Origin: Centroberyx gerrardi
Taxonomy: Eukaryota; Chordata; Actinopteri; Beryciformes; Berycidae
Direction of reading: 5' to 3'
Assembly (NCBI RefSeq): GCF_048128805.1
Contig: NC_136004.1
Coordinates: 22,275,284-22,339,283 of the forward strand
DNA length: 64,000 nt
Of the stretch, positions 9,119 to 57,720 are shown one piece after another. The notes below the pieces were generated by a model that worked only from the letters and a program-made list of their open reading frames with translations, searched no databases and had not been told where the DNA came from. The translations under genes were made by a program, and so were the position numbers. Position 1 is the stretch's first letter. Every line of letters starts with the position of its first letter.

Positions 9119-12100
9119 ACAAATTCTATGTCTCTTTATCTACATCTCCTCCTTTGTGATTTGTATAGTTTTAATAAGGGAAATCAATAAGGGATAATGG
9201 CTTTTACTTGGATTGACCTCACCAATGTACTTAATGAAAAGAGTAAGTGTCCCTGATATTTTGTACATTAGCTGTACATCTCATCAATATTATTTGTCCT
9301 GTTTTTACAATGAAATTTCTCATGCTAGGTGCCCAAAACATCCCAAAACATCTATTAGGGACATGAGAGGATTATGGCTCTGTGCAGCGCAACTATTAAA
9401 TTTAGCTGAATGATGTTGCTCAGTCTGAAACCACAAGCACAAAATGAGAAGTTTTTTTGGGGTTTTTTTTTTCCTAAAAGCAGTAAACAAGTAGTCGAGG
9501 TAAAACATTTTTTTAATCTGCACTTTTAATAACACACATGTATTATGAAGCAGCACAAAGATGCTGCTTTGTGCGTACATACGTTAAGGCAATATTACTG
9601 TGTAACAAAAATAAACTTCAGGAAAATGGACAAGTACGCAACGTATGAATGCACACTCCAATGAAACTGGGGGGAAATTATTTTATGGGGACTTAACTTC
9701 TGGACACAGGAAGAATCGAATGAGCACAACATATTAACCAGTAAGTTCAAATACAACACAGAAAAACTATTACAGTAAGTAACAGGTACTGGAGAGACAG
9801 ATGGGCCAACACTTAAAGAAGGGGTAAAACTGTTTCTAAATGGTTCCTTCAAAAATCAAATGATTTAAAAAAACATTTGTTGAGACGAAAACTTAACCTG
9901 AGGCAGTACAGTCTATCAGAGCAACAGCTACATGTTGATATTAGATGGAAAGACAAAATACAGATCAAATCTCAAGATTTTGTACAATACTATCTATACT
10001 AAAGTACCTCTTTTTTTGTATGCCAATAGTTCCTCTATGTTGTTCTTTGGCTATGCCTGCAGGGTGGTATTATTAGGTGTATGACATGGAGCCTGCAAGT
10101 GAAGAGACACTGAACATTGTGCAGGCACTTCAGTGCAGGTGGTTTAAACACTCCTAGCAGAATATCCTGAGGTTAAAATAACACAGTGGCCTTCTCTAGT
10201 CCACCTCCTCACCCAAGACTGGTGTGTAGATCTGAATATCATATATATGATTTTAGATCTGTTACTTGTTCACTATAAAAGTCAGAACATAAAACGATAA
10301 ATAAGGAACTTACAGCCAACCTCATCTATGCATCTATGCACATTTAGCTTGTTTGCATTTAGATTGCTTCCCAGCATGTTTGGCTTGTGAGTAAAAAAAA
10401 AAAATTGAGATCAGTGCAGTGAATCAAACTGACATACGGATATAAAATGTGCTTTAAAGAAGATATTAGAAAGAAAAAGAAGTATACTTGGAAAAATAGT
10501 TTGGCAGCCTCAACTTTCATTTAAGTATGCTATGACCTTGTGGAGAGTTTATAAGTTTCTTATGTAACTGTGACAAGTGTCTACTGACTGATGTACAGCT
10601 GTTCGGGGTCGCTGAGTTTGCAGTGTTAATCTTTACAGTGCCTAACATTAGCAGACCTGCCATACTAAAAGGAATGGTGTAACAATCTCAATCCAGAAAA
10701 TATTTCTCTGTTGACACTTCAGGTAGCTAAAAATGACTTGTTAGCATTGTTGGCCTGCCTCATTATAATAGGAACTGTTAGTTGCAATCCATCTGATTAG
10801 CTTGTAGCCAGCAGGACCCTTTAGTTTCAATTACATTAACAATAACAGCAAGGAATTTTTTTAGGTAGTAGAAACTGTTTTCTCAGAATGTGCCAAGTTT
10901 CTGGTGAAGACAAATGCCATACTATAAAGTCAAGCTATGTGGTCACCATCTCCATACATTCACAATTTACCCTCATTTAATTTTTGTAGTATAAGTAAGT
11001 ATTTTGAATAGTCCACAGTGTAAATTACAAACTGAGTAGCGAGCTAGTATAATTTCCATCCCTAACTATAGATAAAGCAGCTGGCATATTACATCACTGA
11101 CTGACCTCAAGTCATTTACAGCTAGAAGCACCGTACAAACAAGGGCAGGGTGATTTACAAGCAGCTTACAATTTACAGTAACTGGTTTGCTTTCTATATT
11201 TCATCTTTCATAAACTAGGTTAACTGTGCCTCTGTCTCAGCCCCTAAATGTGTTTGTTTTGAGTGGCAAGAAAAGATTTGATAGTGATTACAGGTGGCAT
11301 CAAAGTGAAGAATAAAAACCTAGACTTTAACTTCATCCTCAGGCTGAATATAGTCAGAAGAGTGAGACCGACATGTCAACACAGACGTAATTAACACAAC
11401 TCTATAAATACTCTTTCAACGTACAGTCAGTTTCCTTTAACACATCTTTAATTTGTATATTATACTTTTGCAAATCTGTTCATTTTCATAGGGGTGATGA
11501 GAGTTTCCAAAACAAGGAGTGTTACTTTAGCACTGGAGTTTGTGTATTCTTCCTCTCTAGCTGCACAGTTTACCACAATGAGGAGTGTTGATCACAAATG
11601 TAAAACTTATAAAACAATGAAAGGGCTGTTTCATTAATACACAGCACAATGGCAAAACATCTAAATAGCCAAAAAACACATAAAAACCCGGGAGTAGATG
11701 CTCAGAGAAATAAATAAAATGTGATAAAAGACAAAAATGAGTGAATGCTGGCTTCTCAAGTGCTGCTTGATTCTTGAGTGTTTTTAAATATAAACTTCAT
11801 TTAATTTCCCTACGTATAATCTCTTCATTATTTTCCATTAAGAAGTCCCTCTTCAAATGCCCATCCCATTTCCCCTGAATTACATTGTTCCCTCTCTCTC
11901 TGCCCTAGTCCACACACAGAGGCCGAGCACCTTAACATTCTGATCTTGTGGACTCCCATCTTCTTAAATATCCAAAAAATATGGCCTGATGTAAGCATGG
12001 TTTAAAGGGGGTTTCCACCATATTTCTTACACCAGACCTTAGTTGGTTCATATGGAGCCACCAGGGGGCACTTGATGGGGAAACAAGGCGATGTAGAAAT

Positions 12101-12290
12101 ACATACTCTGCATTTAGTTAAGCAATCCGTACTCAGTTTCCGGTTACATTAGTGTCACAAAAGCTAGATACAGCCAGAATAATATCAGAAGTTAGGTGAT
12201 TTGGTGTTCAAAATTAAGGAGTAAAATTGGTCAGTTCTGAAAAAAGAACTTTTTTTTTTTTTTTTTTCCAAAAGTGACATACTTTGCGCT
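9119..12290. other. Gene-free stretch between 5S cluster and ME2 3' end
   Basis: AT-rich DNA with only short open frames that lack recognisable motifs. I see no RNA gene and no clear transposon here. Part of it could be distal ME2 3' UTR if a polyadenylation site beyond 12291 is used. Confidence 0.6.
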
Positions 12291-31959
<19,669 letters not shown>

Positions 31960-31960
<1 letters not shown>

Positions 31961-32045
31961 GGTGTGTGGAGGAACCTAGCCGCTCAGCCAATCACATGCC
32001 AGGATTTCCTCCTCAGCTACCGTAAAGGCATGCGCAAGAGGTTTT
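31960..32045 (-). promoter_or_regulatory. me2: Probable ME2 promoter with CCAAT box and NRF1-like site
   Basis: CCAAT (31988-31992) and GCATGCGCA (32028-32036), the core of an NRF1-type (YGCGCAYGCGCR) site, lie just upstream of the presumed first exon. NRF1 sites are typical of nuclear genes for mitochondrial proteins. Confidence 0.45.
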
Positions 32046-35000
32046 TTGAGAGGCCCATCATTCGTAGTTACGGTAAATCTAGGGTTATCTCTAAGGAGGT
32101 TTTACATTATCTGATGTTGTGTGTGCTTTCAAACTAACAACAAAAACAAAAAATTAAAAACTAAAAACTAAACTTAACTAAACTAAAATTAAATTAAACA
32201 GCTGCATGCATGAAATTACTACTGGTGGTAATAATTAATGTACAATCAATCTCTATAATACAGCATGCATAAGCCTATATGCACACGCCAAAGACACCTC
32301 TTTTCATCCAAAATAAACACAAACACTCATTTCCTAAATGTATGTTATGGAGAAATTAGATATTAAAGTGCTGCACACCTACCACATGTTGTCACCCCAT
32401 AAGTGTTCCCCTTAAAGAGACATCCCCTTAAAAGCCATTCAGAGACATTATCTACACATTTACTTTATAATATTGCACTATAGCAGCCACTGTAAGGTCC
32501 TTGGCTTCTTGAATTACTGCAGGATTTTCAGTGCAGCAAGAATCTACATGTGCACTATGTAACAATAAACACTAGAGGACAGCAGAGGTCTGCTTGGACC
32601 ATGGGTTGGATTTAGGGATGTATTTAATCTGTTTTTAACCTCAGATTTCAAAATGCAATCCAAAATAAAGAATCTGGAGCTTTTGGAGGGTAAATTATTC
32701 TCTAAACATACGCACATATGTGCATGGGGAGGGGAGAGAGAGAGAAAACTCTCTTCGCATTTTGAAATTTCATTACATAATGACAGTGACATACTTTAGT
32801 TACTTCCCTTGGTTTAACTTATGGACCTCTAACTCATATTTATTCACATTAAGTATTATTTAATTCACATTACTTGTGACTTAATATGTTTTGACACACT
32901 CTGAAACCAAAAGAGAGCCAGTGTGGCCAAGTATACCCAGTGCCTTCTGATACAGTTTGATGCACTCATCACTGCCAGCCTTTCACAGCTCTCCCTCCCA
33001 CCTGTGTACCTGTACCTGTGCTGTGCTTCACACTGAAGGTCGAGTGTGCCCAAGGTTTGCCAAATTACATTTAGGATTTCTACCCCTTTCTCACTGCAGC
33101 GCTGGCACAAGCAGTCACACCAGGACACATAGGAAACAACCTTGAAAGACTAGTATCAGCAATATTTAATTTAACATTCATCTGACATCAGCAATTGCAC
33201 CAAGACAAAAGAAAACACATGTCAAAGAATAGTTTTAGTAGTGTTTTATTACATATGTTTCAGCAAAAACAGAAACTGCAAAAGGAGATACTGTCAATCA
33301 AATACTGAGCATTAAAAACCTCACAGTTCTTCTCCCATGAAAAGCTGAGGCCTCCTTAAAGCGTGTGAGTACAAAAGAGAGAAGAGCCCACAAAGTTTTG
33401 ACTGGTTCACAAAGTGACGCATAATAAAAACAACAAAGTTTAAGCTAGTTCAGAAAGCCATGCAGGAGGGAGAGAATATGTTACATTCAGCAAGCTGGAA
33501 GCATCAAGGTGTACTGAGGCACATTTTCTACATTGCTTCACACACTTAAAAGAAAGTACTTAGGCTCAGCAACCATATGTGTTATTTTTGTGTTATGTGT
33601 CACTGAAATTATTGCTGGCTGTTAGGTTACCTGCAGAGGAAACTGATGCAAAATGTGACCAGACCTGTATCAATTATTAACTAAATTCCTTTCAATTAGT
33701 TTGCCTGGAGTACAGCTTCTGTATCTATTTCTATAAACAGATAAATGGCTCTGGAACAGAAGATGGACAGAATTTGCACTTTTCGTTTAATCAAACAATC
33801 ACCGCTTTCGTCCTGCTCATGGTCAATTGATCCAGCACTCCAATTCAGGTCTGGTTGTTACCATAGAGATACATTATTGACTGAAACTGACAATGGTATT
33901 GTTTCAGGTGTGACTGAGGAAAACAGGCCTGCCTTTCTGAATGTGCTAGTGAGTCTAAAATTGAATGTGCTTTATGTCTGTTGTGAATAGATAAGAATAT
34001 ACCTTGATACCTTTGTATGGCTCGATCCTTTAGGAAAGTCATACGATGTTGTGCAAGTGATGATCTGCTTATAACCTATGTATAATAGGTTCAAACATTA
34101 TGGAAGTCAACCGTTTCAGAACAACTTAATGTGTAAATTCACAGTTGACAGCTGCAAAAGCATTTGACAAGAAAAAAAGAAACTTTTCTTTTTTCCCATT
34201 TAACCTTTTCAGCTGGGGGTATTGTAGAGAGATGGATGTAGTCCTGAGGCTGTCTGTTATCAGTTATGGTAGTAAATCATCTACAAGGCTTGCTACTGTT
34301 ACAAAGCTGTAGCTTGTATAGCTGGAGGATACAAATGGATAGGTACAGAAGAGTCGGTGCTAACTGATTGGAGGTTTGGTCAGGTCAGAATGAAATATTG
34401 GACTGAACGACAATTGGCCCACTGTACATGTGATGCATGACTTCTTCTGAGGTGTTGTAGCTGTGTTGGCAGTGTTTCCTCTACATCTTCATTTTCATCA
34501 CAGTAAAGCTTTACAAGTTAAACAGTGAGACTAGGGATGGCGTAAGCTTATGTGACTGAATATTAAGTCCAGGTTAAAATGTAGAATATGGAGCATGGGG
34601 ATGGAACTTGTGTATTTTTGGCACTAGCCCAACAGGAGTATTTTTCTCCATATAATCACTACTAGCTTCTATTAAATTTGGATGAGTGAGGTGAATTCTG
34701 TACTAGGCAAAGGCCAGCAGGCTTCATCCAGCAATACATTACATCTGTTATGAATGTTGATATGATGAACTTGGCGAGGTGACATCAGATGCCAGAATAA
34801 GTAACATTCTGAGGGTCTACTGTCTAACAGTCTGGATAGAAAAGTATTTCAAAAATATATGTTTTTTATTATCCATCCCATATATTTATACGGTTAACGG
34901 GCATAATTAGAAGCATTGGGTATGCAGCATGTCAATCATTAATTCCTATAAAGGTTGTAAAGGAACTACATTCTCCAAAGGGTGTAAGAGATAGATAATA

Positions 35001-36331
35001 AATACACTGTATGTCCCATTGTTTTGCATTTAGGCTATAGCTTTCTGTGACTAACATATAATTGAGCAAAATGGAGACAGATATTTAGCTGACTAGTACT
35101 GAGGCGAATAGTACCTCTGCAGACACACAATAGGAATACAGCAGACGATGACCTTGTTCAGTGCATCAGGCAGACAGGATTTGCACTTATGTGATAGTTT
35201 AAACCGCTTACCATCAAAATAAAGCAAAGTTTGCTGAATAATCATAAATTATTACCACATAGCACTCCACATTTAAACAAGATAAAACCCACTCCAAATA
35301 AACATAGAACTGTGCTAACAGCAGTCAACAAAGAATATCAGCAACAACAGTCTTCAGAAATATACTATAGCATTAAATATGACGACAAAGTTTGGGATTT
35401 TATACAAGTTTACAAGGCATACAGCAGTGACAGAGCTCAGTATGTCACTGTGGGAGTGTTAAAACAGTGAGAAATATAACACTAACATCCTCATGGTTTA
35501 CCCAGCTGCAGATTTTGACTGATTGTTTATCAGTAAATACATTCAGACTCCACATTGTCTCTATGACAAGAAAAACGTCCAACTGACAAACAAAAGAAAA
35601 TTTTCCTGTGTCACTCTCATTATTTGGTGAATTACAGTGGCGGAAGACTGTTTGACTTTTGGAAAAATGACGGACTGAACCACAGCAGGGGATCTGGTTT
35701 AGGAAAACAGATGTAAAGAAAACTGAAACCAAACAGAGGCAGTGAACCCTCTCCTGCAAGTTATTGTTATGCAGCGCACAGTAGCCCAGCTCTTGTTATC
35801 TGCTCACTGTCAGACATTTGCAGATGTTTTTTGTAACAGAATAAATCACTCTCAAGTCAAAGTCCAGCACATCTTTCCCTTGACTTATGATAGCACACCA
35901 TGAATATCACATTCGCTAACTGGCTGATTATTTCTGGATATTCTTGTGACGGAAGAAATCCTTTTATATGTTGCAAAGTTAAGCATGGTTCTTTAATTTT
36001 AACCCGAATGCTTTTCTCATTCCTCATGTTTATTGCCTGAAAGCACCTCTAGGCGAAGCAGCAGAATTGCTTGTTCAAGTGAGGCCTGCTGTGCGTTTAA
36101 ACCCATTTAATCATATTTTGTGAGTGCGGACATTCTTCTTCAACGCCAAGTGAGGGTTTTAGTCACCTAATGTGCAATAGATCTTGTACCACAAGGACAA
36201 CAGGTGCTGAGACTAAGGCCTAATCTTTCAACTTTATGTAACTGTTGATACTCACTATGTAAAGCACTGTGAGCATTTGGAAACCCATTACTATGTTGTA
36301 TCTGCGGTTGCCTTGGAACTGAGCTTCAGCA
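32046..36331. other. Region between ME2 promoter and MAPK4 stop
   Basis: No conserved coding signal on either strand. It probably contains the MAPK4 3' UTR. Minus-strand AATAAA signals at 36029-36034 (UTR about 0.3 kb) and 33245-33250 (UTR about 3 kb) are candidates. Confidence 0.5.
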
Positions 36332-51551
<15,220 letters not shown>

Positions 51552-52751
51552 GGCAGCTCAGACTAGAGGTGTCGTATTATGAGGGGAAAGGTGGCACCTC
51601 AAGCTGGACGGATCCCCAAAATGTCTGGATTAAAAGAGCTTTCTTATTGTCTTAAGCACACAATGTCGCATCTTGTTGGTGAGTCAAGAACTCCAATCTG
51701 AGCCCCAATTTTTCTTCAGCAAACCGGCACATGCAGATGTCTGTTTTCATGTAGACGAGACCCAAATTTGTATTGAGGGTGTTATATTGCAAGTAGGCTA
51801 AAAGATGAATCACTTCCGTCAGGACTAAGAAGAAGTTTCCTCATGCATTCTCTCCACCTCCTCCTCTAGTCTTAGTGTGGGCAGATCCTTACTACATAAA
51901 GGTTTACCAGGCCCTCTGTTTTACTTGCCTTTCCCTATTCATGTGGACTTCCAAACACTGATAACACACTAGGCATCCCATTTTAAATTATCGGTGCGGT
52001 GTGTAGGACATGGGGGCTTCTGAATATCAAAGGGAAACTCAGAAAGGATCGAAATAAATAAAACCAAGTGGGCAGAAATCAAACATTTGGTTTAGTCAGT
52101 GATCTTACAGGTCTAGGTTTAAACATGTGTTTGTAAATCATCTGCATGTAAGAAATACTGTATAAAAGTAATTGATTTTTCTCTCTCCCTTGAGCATTTT
52201 TCTCTTGATGCTTGATGCTGATGATAATGTTTGTTTATCCTCCACAGATGTTGCCAGACGCCGCAGTCTGCTGCAGAGAGGCACTTCTAATCTCTCTGTG
52301 TATCTTCCTTAAATGCAGATAGCCGTGATAACAGTGATAGTCTTATTAATACTACAGAGGGCAGGGGTATCCATAGCAACAGCCCTCTGTATGGCTGATC
52401 CTGCTCTTACATGTGTAGATGCATCATGGGACAGCGGGCGGACAGTCAACTCTACTCTGCGCTGCTCTCTCTCTCCCTCTCTCTCCCCCTCTCTCTTTCT
52501 ATTTCGCTGTCTCTGCTCTGCTGTGTTTGGTACAAGTCTTTTAATCCTCATCGGCCAATCAAAGCTTTCGATAGTGAGGCAGAGGGAGGGAGGCGGGGTT
52601 AAGTGAATTCAATTCACCGAGACTCCGTTGGCTCCTCCTCCTCTTCCATGATAGCAGAGAGAATCTCAGTCGGTCAGTCAGACAGACAGACAAGTTCATT
52701 CAGAGTGAGATCCACTCTTGGACAGTGGTCAAATCCTGGAACTGTGATATC

Positions 52752-52790
<39 letters not shown>

Positions 52791-52980
52791 TGAATGTGTG
52801 TGTGTGAGTGAATGTGTGTTCGCACGCGAGCATACATGTGAATGCGTTTAATCCCTCAGTAATCTGCTTCCTGTTGCCTTCTCATGATTGCAGGGATTTC
52901 AGCCGTCCCTGGTCACTGTGGGGAGATACTGTTATTAGCAGTGTCGCTCAATGCATCGGCTGCAACTGCTGCTTCTGCTG

Positions 52981-52983
<3 letters not shown>

Positions 52984-53013
<30 letters not shown>
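52984..53013 (+). repeat. Thirty-base homopolymer of G
   Basis: An uninterrupted G run. Rare, error-prone to sequence, and strongly G4-forming. Confidence 0.95.
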
Positions 53014-53016
<3 letters not shown>

Positions 53017-53399
53017 AGGAGGAAAAGAGGAAATAGGGTGATGGGGGAGGAGAGAGAAAAACACAAGGAAGATGAAGACAAAAGCTACAGTTACACAGGA
53101 GCAGAGCCCTGAGTGTGTCTGTGTGTCTGTGTGTGGCATGATGGTTTAGGATGACAGGCGATTACATAACACTGAATGACAGTGCAACCTAATCTACAGC
53201 AGCAACTTAATGCGCTTAGAAAGGATAATCACATCGATACGATGATGTCTGAATATCTTCTACATGGAGCTGTTGAACTGCTGGCACTTGAGGAAGGGAG
53301 ACAATTTGACAGGAAGAAATAGATTAACATGGAGACGCTTTTCTTTCAATGAATAGAATCTAGTTTTGACTCTGTCCTCTTGTCCATTTTACATTGCAT

Positions 53400-53580
53400 A
53401 GGAAATCTCTACAAAGTAACTCAGTAACTTTTACTCTGAGTACATTTAAAACAGACTACTTTTCACTTTCATTATTTGTTTGCCAACAACTTTACTTACT
53501 TGATTCTACTTAATTAAAATCTCAGGAAAGTGGCAGTACTTCTACTTGAGTAGGATATTTTGGTACTCTTTCCACGCCTG
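53400..53580. mobile_element. hAT-like non-autonomous fragment
   Basis: AGTACTTCTACTTGAGTAGG...GGTACTCTTTCCACGCCTG at the right end is the reverse complement of a CAGGCGTGGAAAGAGTACC-type terminus, related in style to 4153-4320. Confidence 0.55.
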
Positions 53581-53890
53581 GATATAATATAATATATATA
53601 TATATATATAATATATAATAATAGTGGCATGAATAAAAGTCACTCATTCCATTAAATCGTTGGAGTGTAAGAGCTCAAACAAACATCTATAAGCTTGAGG
53701 GCACGTTTGCATCTTGGCTCTCTGTTTTTAGATTTGGGGGATGTTCACAAATATTGACTGGACTAAAACTGGTCTGTGGAATAGCTTTTCAGATAAAGGC
53801 CTTCAAAATACTTAGTCACCCAACAAATGACAACAAATTAGACACATGATGATCTATTTATGGCATTTTCCAACAAAGTCATCCTTGCAC

Positions 53891-53894
<4 letters not shown>

Positions 53895-53958
<64 letters not shown>
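53895..53958. repeat. (TG)n microsatellite, about 32 units
   Basis: Pure TG run. Confidence 0.95.
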
Positions 53959-53959
<1 letters not shown>

Positions 53960-54013
53960 ATCCTCAAACTCATCTGTATACTTCCAGCCTGTCAGTGTTT
54001 CTCAGTGTAAGGT

Positions 54014-54016
<3 letters not shown>

Positions 54017-54067
<51 letters not shown>
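54017..54067. repeat. (GA)n microsatellite, about 25 units
   Basis: Pure GA run shortly after the TG run. Confidence 0.95.
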
Positions 54068-54069
<2 letters not shown>

Positions 54070-54881
54070 GACAGTGGTGCGGGGTGGGAGGTGCAGTACT
54101 GGGCTAACTTTATAAATAATGCATAACCACTGGAGATGGCGCTTGGTGTGCTCTCTCTCTCTCTCTTTCTCTCTCTGCGCGTTTATTCTCCATATTTCTT
54201 AAGGTTATGCAACAAGAATACACATAATTAATCAGAATCATTTGTTGTTTCTTAGCGTAGCGTAATAAAATAGCTTAATTTGCTATTTTGAGGAATTAAT
54301 TCAACACACATGAGGCTATAAAGGCTTAGAAATAGGTGGTTATCTTATGATAAAGGGAATGCAATGAAACTAGATACTCTGCACTTGTTATAGGCTAAGC
54401 GAAGACGTTGTTAACAAATCTGTAGGTGATAGCAGATGGGAATACACTAATCCTGTTGTACAGTGGCTTTACGCAGCCAGCTTACCTTTGTGCGCCTGCA
54501 GTATTTTCTTTTACTGTAATTACTCTATTTACTTCTCAGAAACATGTAATGAACAAAGCTGTATGCAGTTGCAGTTGATGGGAAGAGGCTGCATCCCCTC
54601 TGTGCAGTGGCTCCATGCAGCTGCCTTTGTGTGCCTACATAGTAACGCCCGTGTCGGAACAAAAACACTCAGCCCCTGTAGTGAGATTAAGACGCGGCTG
54701 TAAGTGCATTTAATCAGATAGACTGCTATATACCCAATTTCCAAAAGTGTGTAAAAAAACAAACAAAACAAAAAAACACCAAACCAAACAGACGAGAAGA
54801 ACAGACTGTGCTATTCTCTCTTCAAAGAGCTGCACGTTATCTCTCTATCTATCTCAGTATATCGGCCCGTACACGATGGAC

Positions 54882-54912
<31 letters not shown>

Positions 54913-54967
54913 CAGACACAGAGACTACAAGCAAAGATAACAACAGCAGCCAGCAGGCAGCACTCAC

Positions 54968-55270
54968 CGGAGCGTTATGTGCCGCAGCCTGCCGTCCACA
55001 AAGAAGAGATGTGAGAGAGATACAGTCCTGAGGCACAAAGAAAGTGAAACAGCACATCTCTGATTCAGATGATAGGAGGGCAGCCCGTGGTTGGCTGGCA
55101 CCGGAGGCGATAACGCCGAGATAAGACAGCTAGGGCTGGTAGTAATAATAATACTGATGGTAATAGTGGTGCTGGTTTTTGTCCGCTCACTGTCAGCTCT
55201 GAGAGGGAAGAGGGATCACTCTGTCTCAGATGCGAAGAAACTGTTCGCGGCACCTACACCGACCTGACTG
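54968..55270 (-). other. mapk4: Candidate MAPK4 noncoding exon 1 and promoter
   Basis: The coding exon at 51551 is preceded by an acceptor, so an upstream exon must exist. A strong donor CTCCG|GTGAGT at 54968/54967 ends a GC-richer stretch (GACGGCAGGCTGCGGCACAT) on the minus strand. This is the best candidate that I see; other positions are possible. Confidence 0.4.
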
Positions 55271-55298
55271 GCTTCCCACTGCACCACGGATGATTAAG

Positions 55299-55300
<2 letters not shown>

Positions 55301-55336
<36 letters not shown>

Positions 55337-55363
55337 TTGTAGCCTCACTGCCTTTTCTTTGGA

Positions 55364-55411
<48 letters not shown>
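55301..55411. repeat. Two (CT)n microsatellites
   Basis: CT runs at 55301-55335 and 55369-55411, separated by unique sequence. Confidence 0.9.
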
Positions 55412-56344
55412 ATCCCTTGACCTGACCTCATGTTCCTTGCTGAACTTTTTTTATTATTTCCCCATTAAGGCTCCAACTAATAAACTGGGCAGGAGTAGGT
55501 TACTGGATCTCACTGGCCTCCAAACCTGCTGAAGCCTAAAAAAGGTAGTATCACCTAACAAGAATAATATAACAGAGTTGAAGAGGTCAGTTGAATTCAC
55601 TCCTCAGGAAGATAGCCTGCAGAGTCCTCCAGCTGATTCCAGCTTCATTAGCAGTTAGCTCGATCATTAAGGCAGCAGTCCATCATTCTGACAGCCATGG
55701 GATTTGTGGGTTTGAGACTCGCCTGGAGAGAAAGCTGGAGTCTGTGCTCATATTAATGAATTTCACAAAAGTAAGGATACCCTGCATCTCTGCTGGAAGG
55801 AAGGTTCATGTCAAGGACCCCCCAATAGACACATATTTGGTAAGAGTTCGTGACTCATATGGGAAGGTGATGATAGTACTGAATTATAGGGAGATAATAG
55901 AGAGAGTAAGAGTGAAAAAATAGTCATTCTTATACATTCTTTAATTGAGATAATGTCTAGAGAATTAAATAATGGCGAAATTGAACTATTGCTCATTTTG
56001 CTGGCCCAGACCCCAGTTTGATAATCACTGTTCGATGGATCAAAAGGATCAGCCTTCAGCAGATACAAGCTGTACCTGTGATAAGATAAGATGCACTTTA
56101 TTGATCCTCTAGGGGAAATTCGGGATCAAGTCAGTTCCACTGTATTGTCGTTCCACTTTATAAAACTCCAAACTTTTTCCTGAGATCATGGCACAAGAGT
56201 AGAATGAAAAGCATATTAACAACAGTATTAAAGTATTAAACAGTTAATTATTCCACCCTGGGATATTCCGACACTGTCGTATATCATCAATCTGTGATGT
56301 TTAATGCGTTTCAGGAGTTATTTTGCAATGAAGTGTTTTTTACT

Positions 56345-56920
56345 TTTTTGTTGTACCCACTTTCCCTCAACCTGCCCCATCTACTACTACTACTTCAGTT
56401 CCTACATTTCCTAAAATGACTCCAATCTCCAGAAAAATGTTCCTTGACTTGTTGCATTCAGATGTAGGGGTCACATGTAGGTGGAGAGAGCGATAGCGAT
56501 AGCACAGCAAGAGGGCAAGAAGTTTTCCAGTCGAGAAAAAGTAAGAGTTGAACCCTGTAAATGCAACATGTCTTGTGGCTGCATTGCATTCTGGTCTACT
56601 GATGCTACTGTCAGTGGAGAAATTGGTCTGTCTGCCTCTTCTATGATGGATTTCTATGTTGATTGTTGAACATTGGCGCAAAATAATGAGTTTAGAAAGA
56701 AGACCTTGCTCTTTCATTCTATGGGACTGACACCAAAACCTGACGTTTATTGTTGATGTTTTAGATAGATCTGTACTGGAAATATCTCAGCATGACATCA
56801 TGTCATCTACATTTGGCCAGTTACCCATGGCAATACACCACCAAACAATAAAATGGGCCTAGAAATGTGAGGTACATCGCCAAGAGCTGTTTTAGGGTGG
56901 ATCTTTCCTTCAAGCCTCTG
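56345..56920 (-). repeat. Interspersed repeat family A, copy 3 (longest)
   Basis: On the minus strand: GGAAAGATCCACCCTAAAAC, TTGTTTGGTGGTGTATTGCC, GTAGATGACATGATGTCA, TTTTGGTGTCAGTCCC ... CTACATCTGAATGCAACAAG and GGGCAGGTTGAGGGAAAG. It spans both blocks seen separately in copies 1 and 2, so gives the near full-length unit of about 575 bp. Confidence 0.7.
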
Positions 56921-56977
56921 GTTAACAGGTTATGACACATTGGTTCACATGAGAGACCTGAGCAGATGCCTGGTCTG

Positions 56978-57014
<37 letters not shown>

Positions 57015-57379
57015 AGGCAAGGCAGCCCGTGGTGAATAAAATAATGATTATGCAGAGACGCTACAGCTACAGGGATTAACAGTGAGCTGAGAGGCTGGAG
57101 GGAGAACGGTGAAGCAGAGGGCAGCTGTGTAACGAACCCGGTGTGAAGCGACACACTGATCTAACGGCTCCGTCAGTGAGAACTCTAAAGCCAGAGTTAA
57201 AGGGACAGTTCTGGATTTTTTAAATGACATTTCTGCTTCATTAGACGGCATACAATAGTGAAAACAAAAAAAGTTTGGGAGACATGCAACAAAGGTGATG
57301 GGCCAGGTTCATATCATCAACCTGGAGTCCTTTCAGTCTATCCAAAATGTCAAGATCTTATTGGAGATAGATGTCTAGA

Positions 57380-57720
57380 TTGAAAACGAAAGCTGATTGG
57401 ACCTTTTCCTATTAGGGCTTCTAGACTTCAGAACAACCTGCATGTGAAGCTCAGGCTTCAGTATCGTCTTATAAATCACTTCTTAAACCCCACTTTCATA
57501 CTTTTCAGACTTGTTTTTCTCTAATGATCATTCATGAATTGACTTATTATGTTTTAAGTTTACATTTCTTGTTTTGCTTTTGTTTCTTCCTTTTTTTTTT
57601 ACTATTTACAGTTGATTTGATCTTTTTTTGTCGTTATTTACTACTTTATAAAGCACTTGGTAACTGTGTTTTGAGAAGTACAATAGAAAGAGATTATTAT
57701 TGTTATTATTGTTATGCATT
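57380..57720 (+). mobile_element. L2/CR1-like LINE 3' end scrap
   Basis: Ends TTATAAAGCACTTGGTAACT, GTTTTGAGAAGTACAATAGA and a TTATTATTGTTATTATTG tail, the fish LINE end usually written as AAAGCACTTTGTAA...GTGCTATA plus ATT repeats. Confidence 0.55.

Larger units (their letters stand above)
51552..54967. other. mapk4: MAPK4 5' intron: microsatellites and hAT-like scrap, no coding signal
   Basis: Holds (TG)n at 52754-52788 and 53895-53958, a 30-base G run (52984-53013), (GA)n at 54017-54067 and a hAT-like end near 53400-53580. No exon with homology recognised. Confidence 0.6.

Noticed and set aside
55591-55923. 110-codon plus-strand frame
   Set aside because: No family recognised; flanked by microsatellites and not supported by splice signals.
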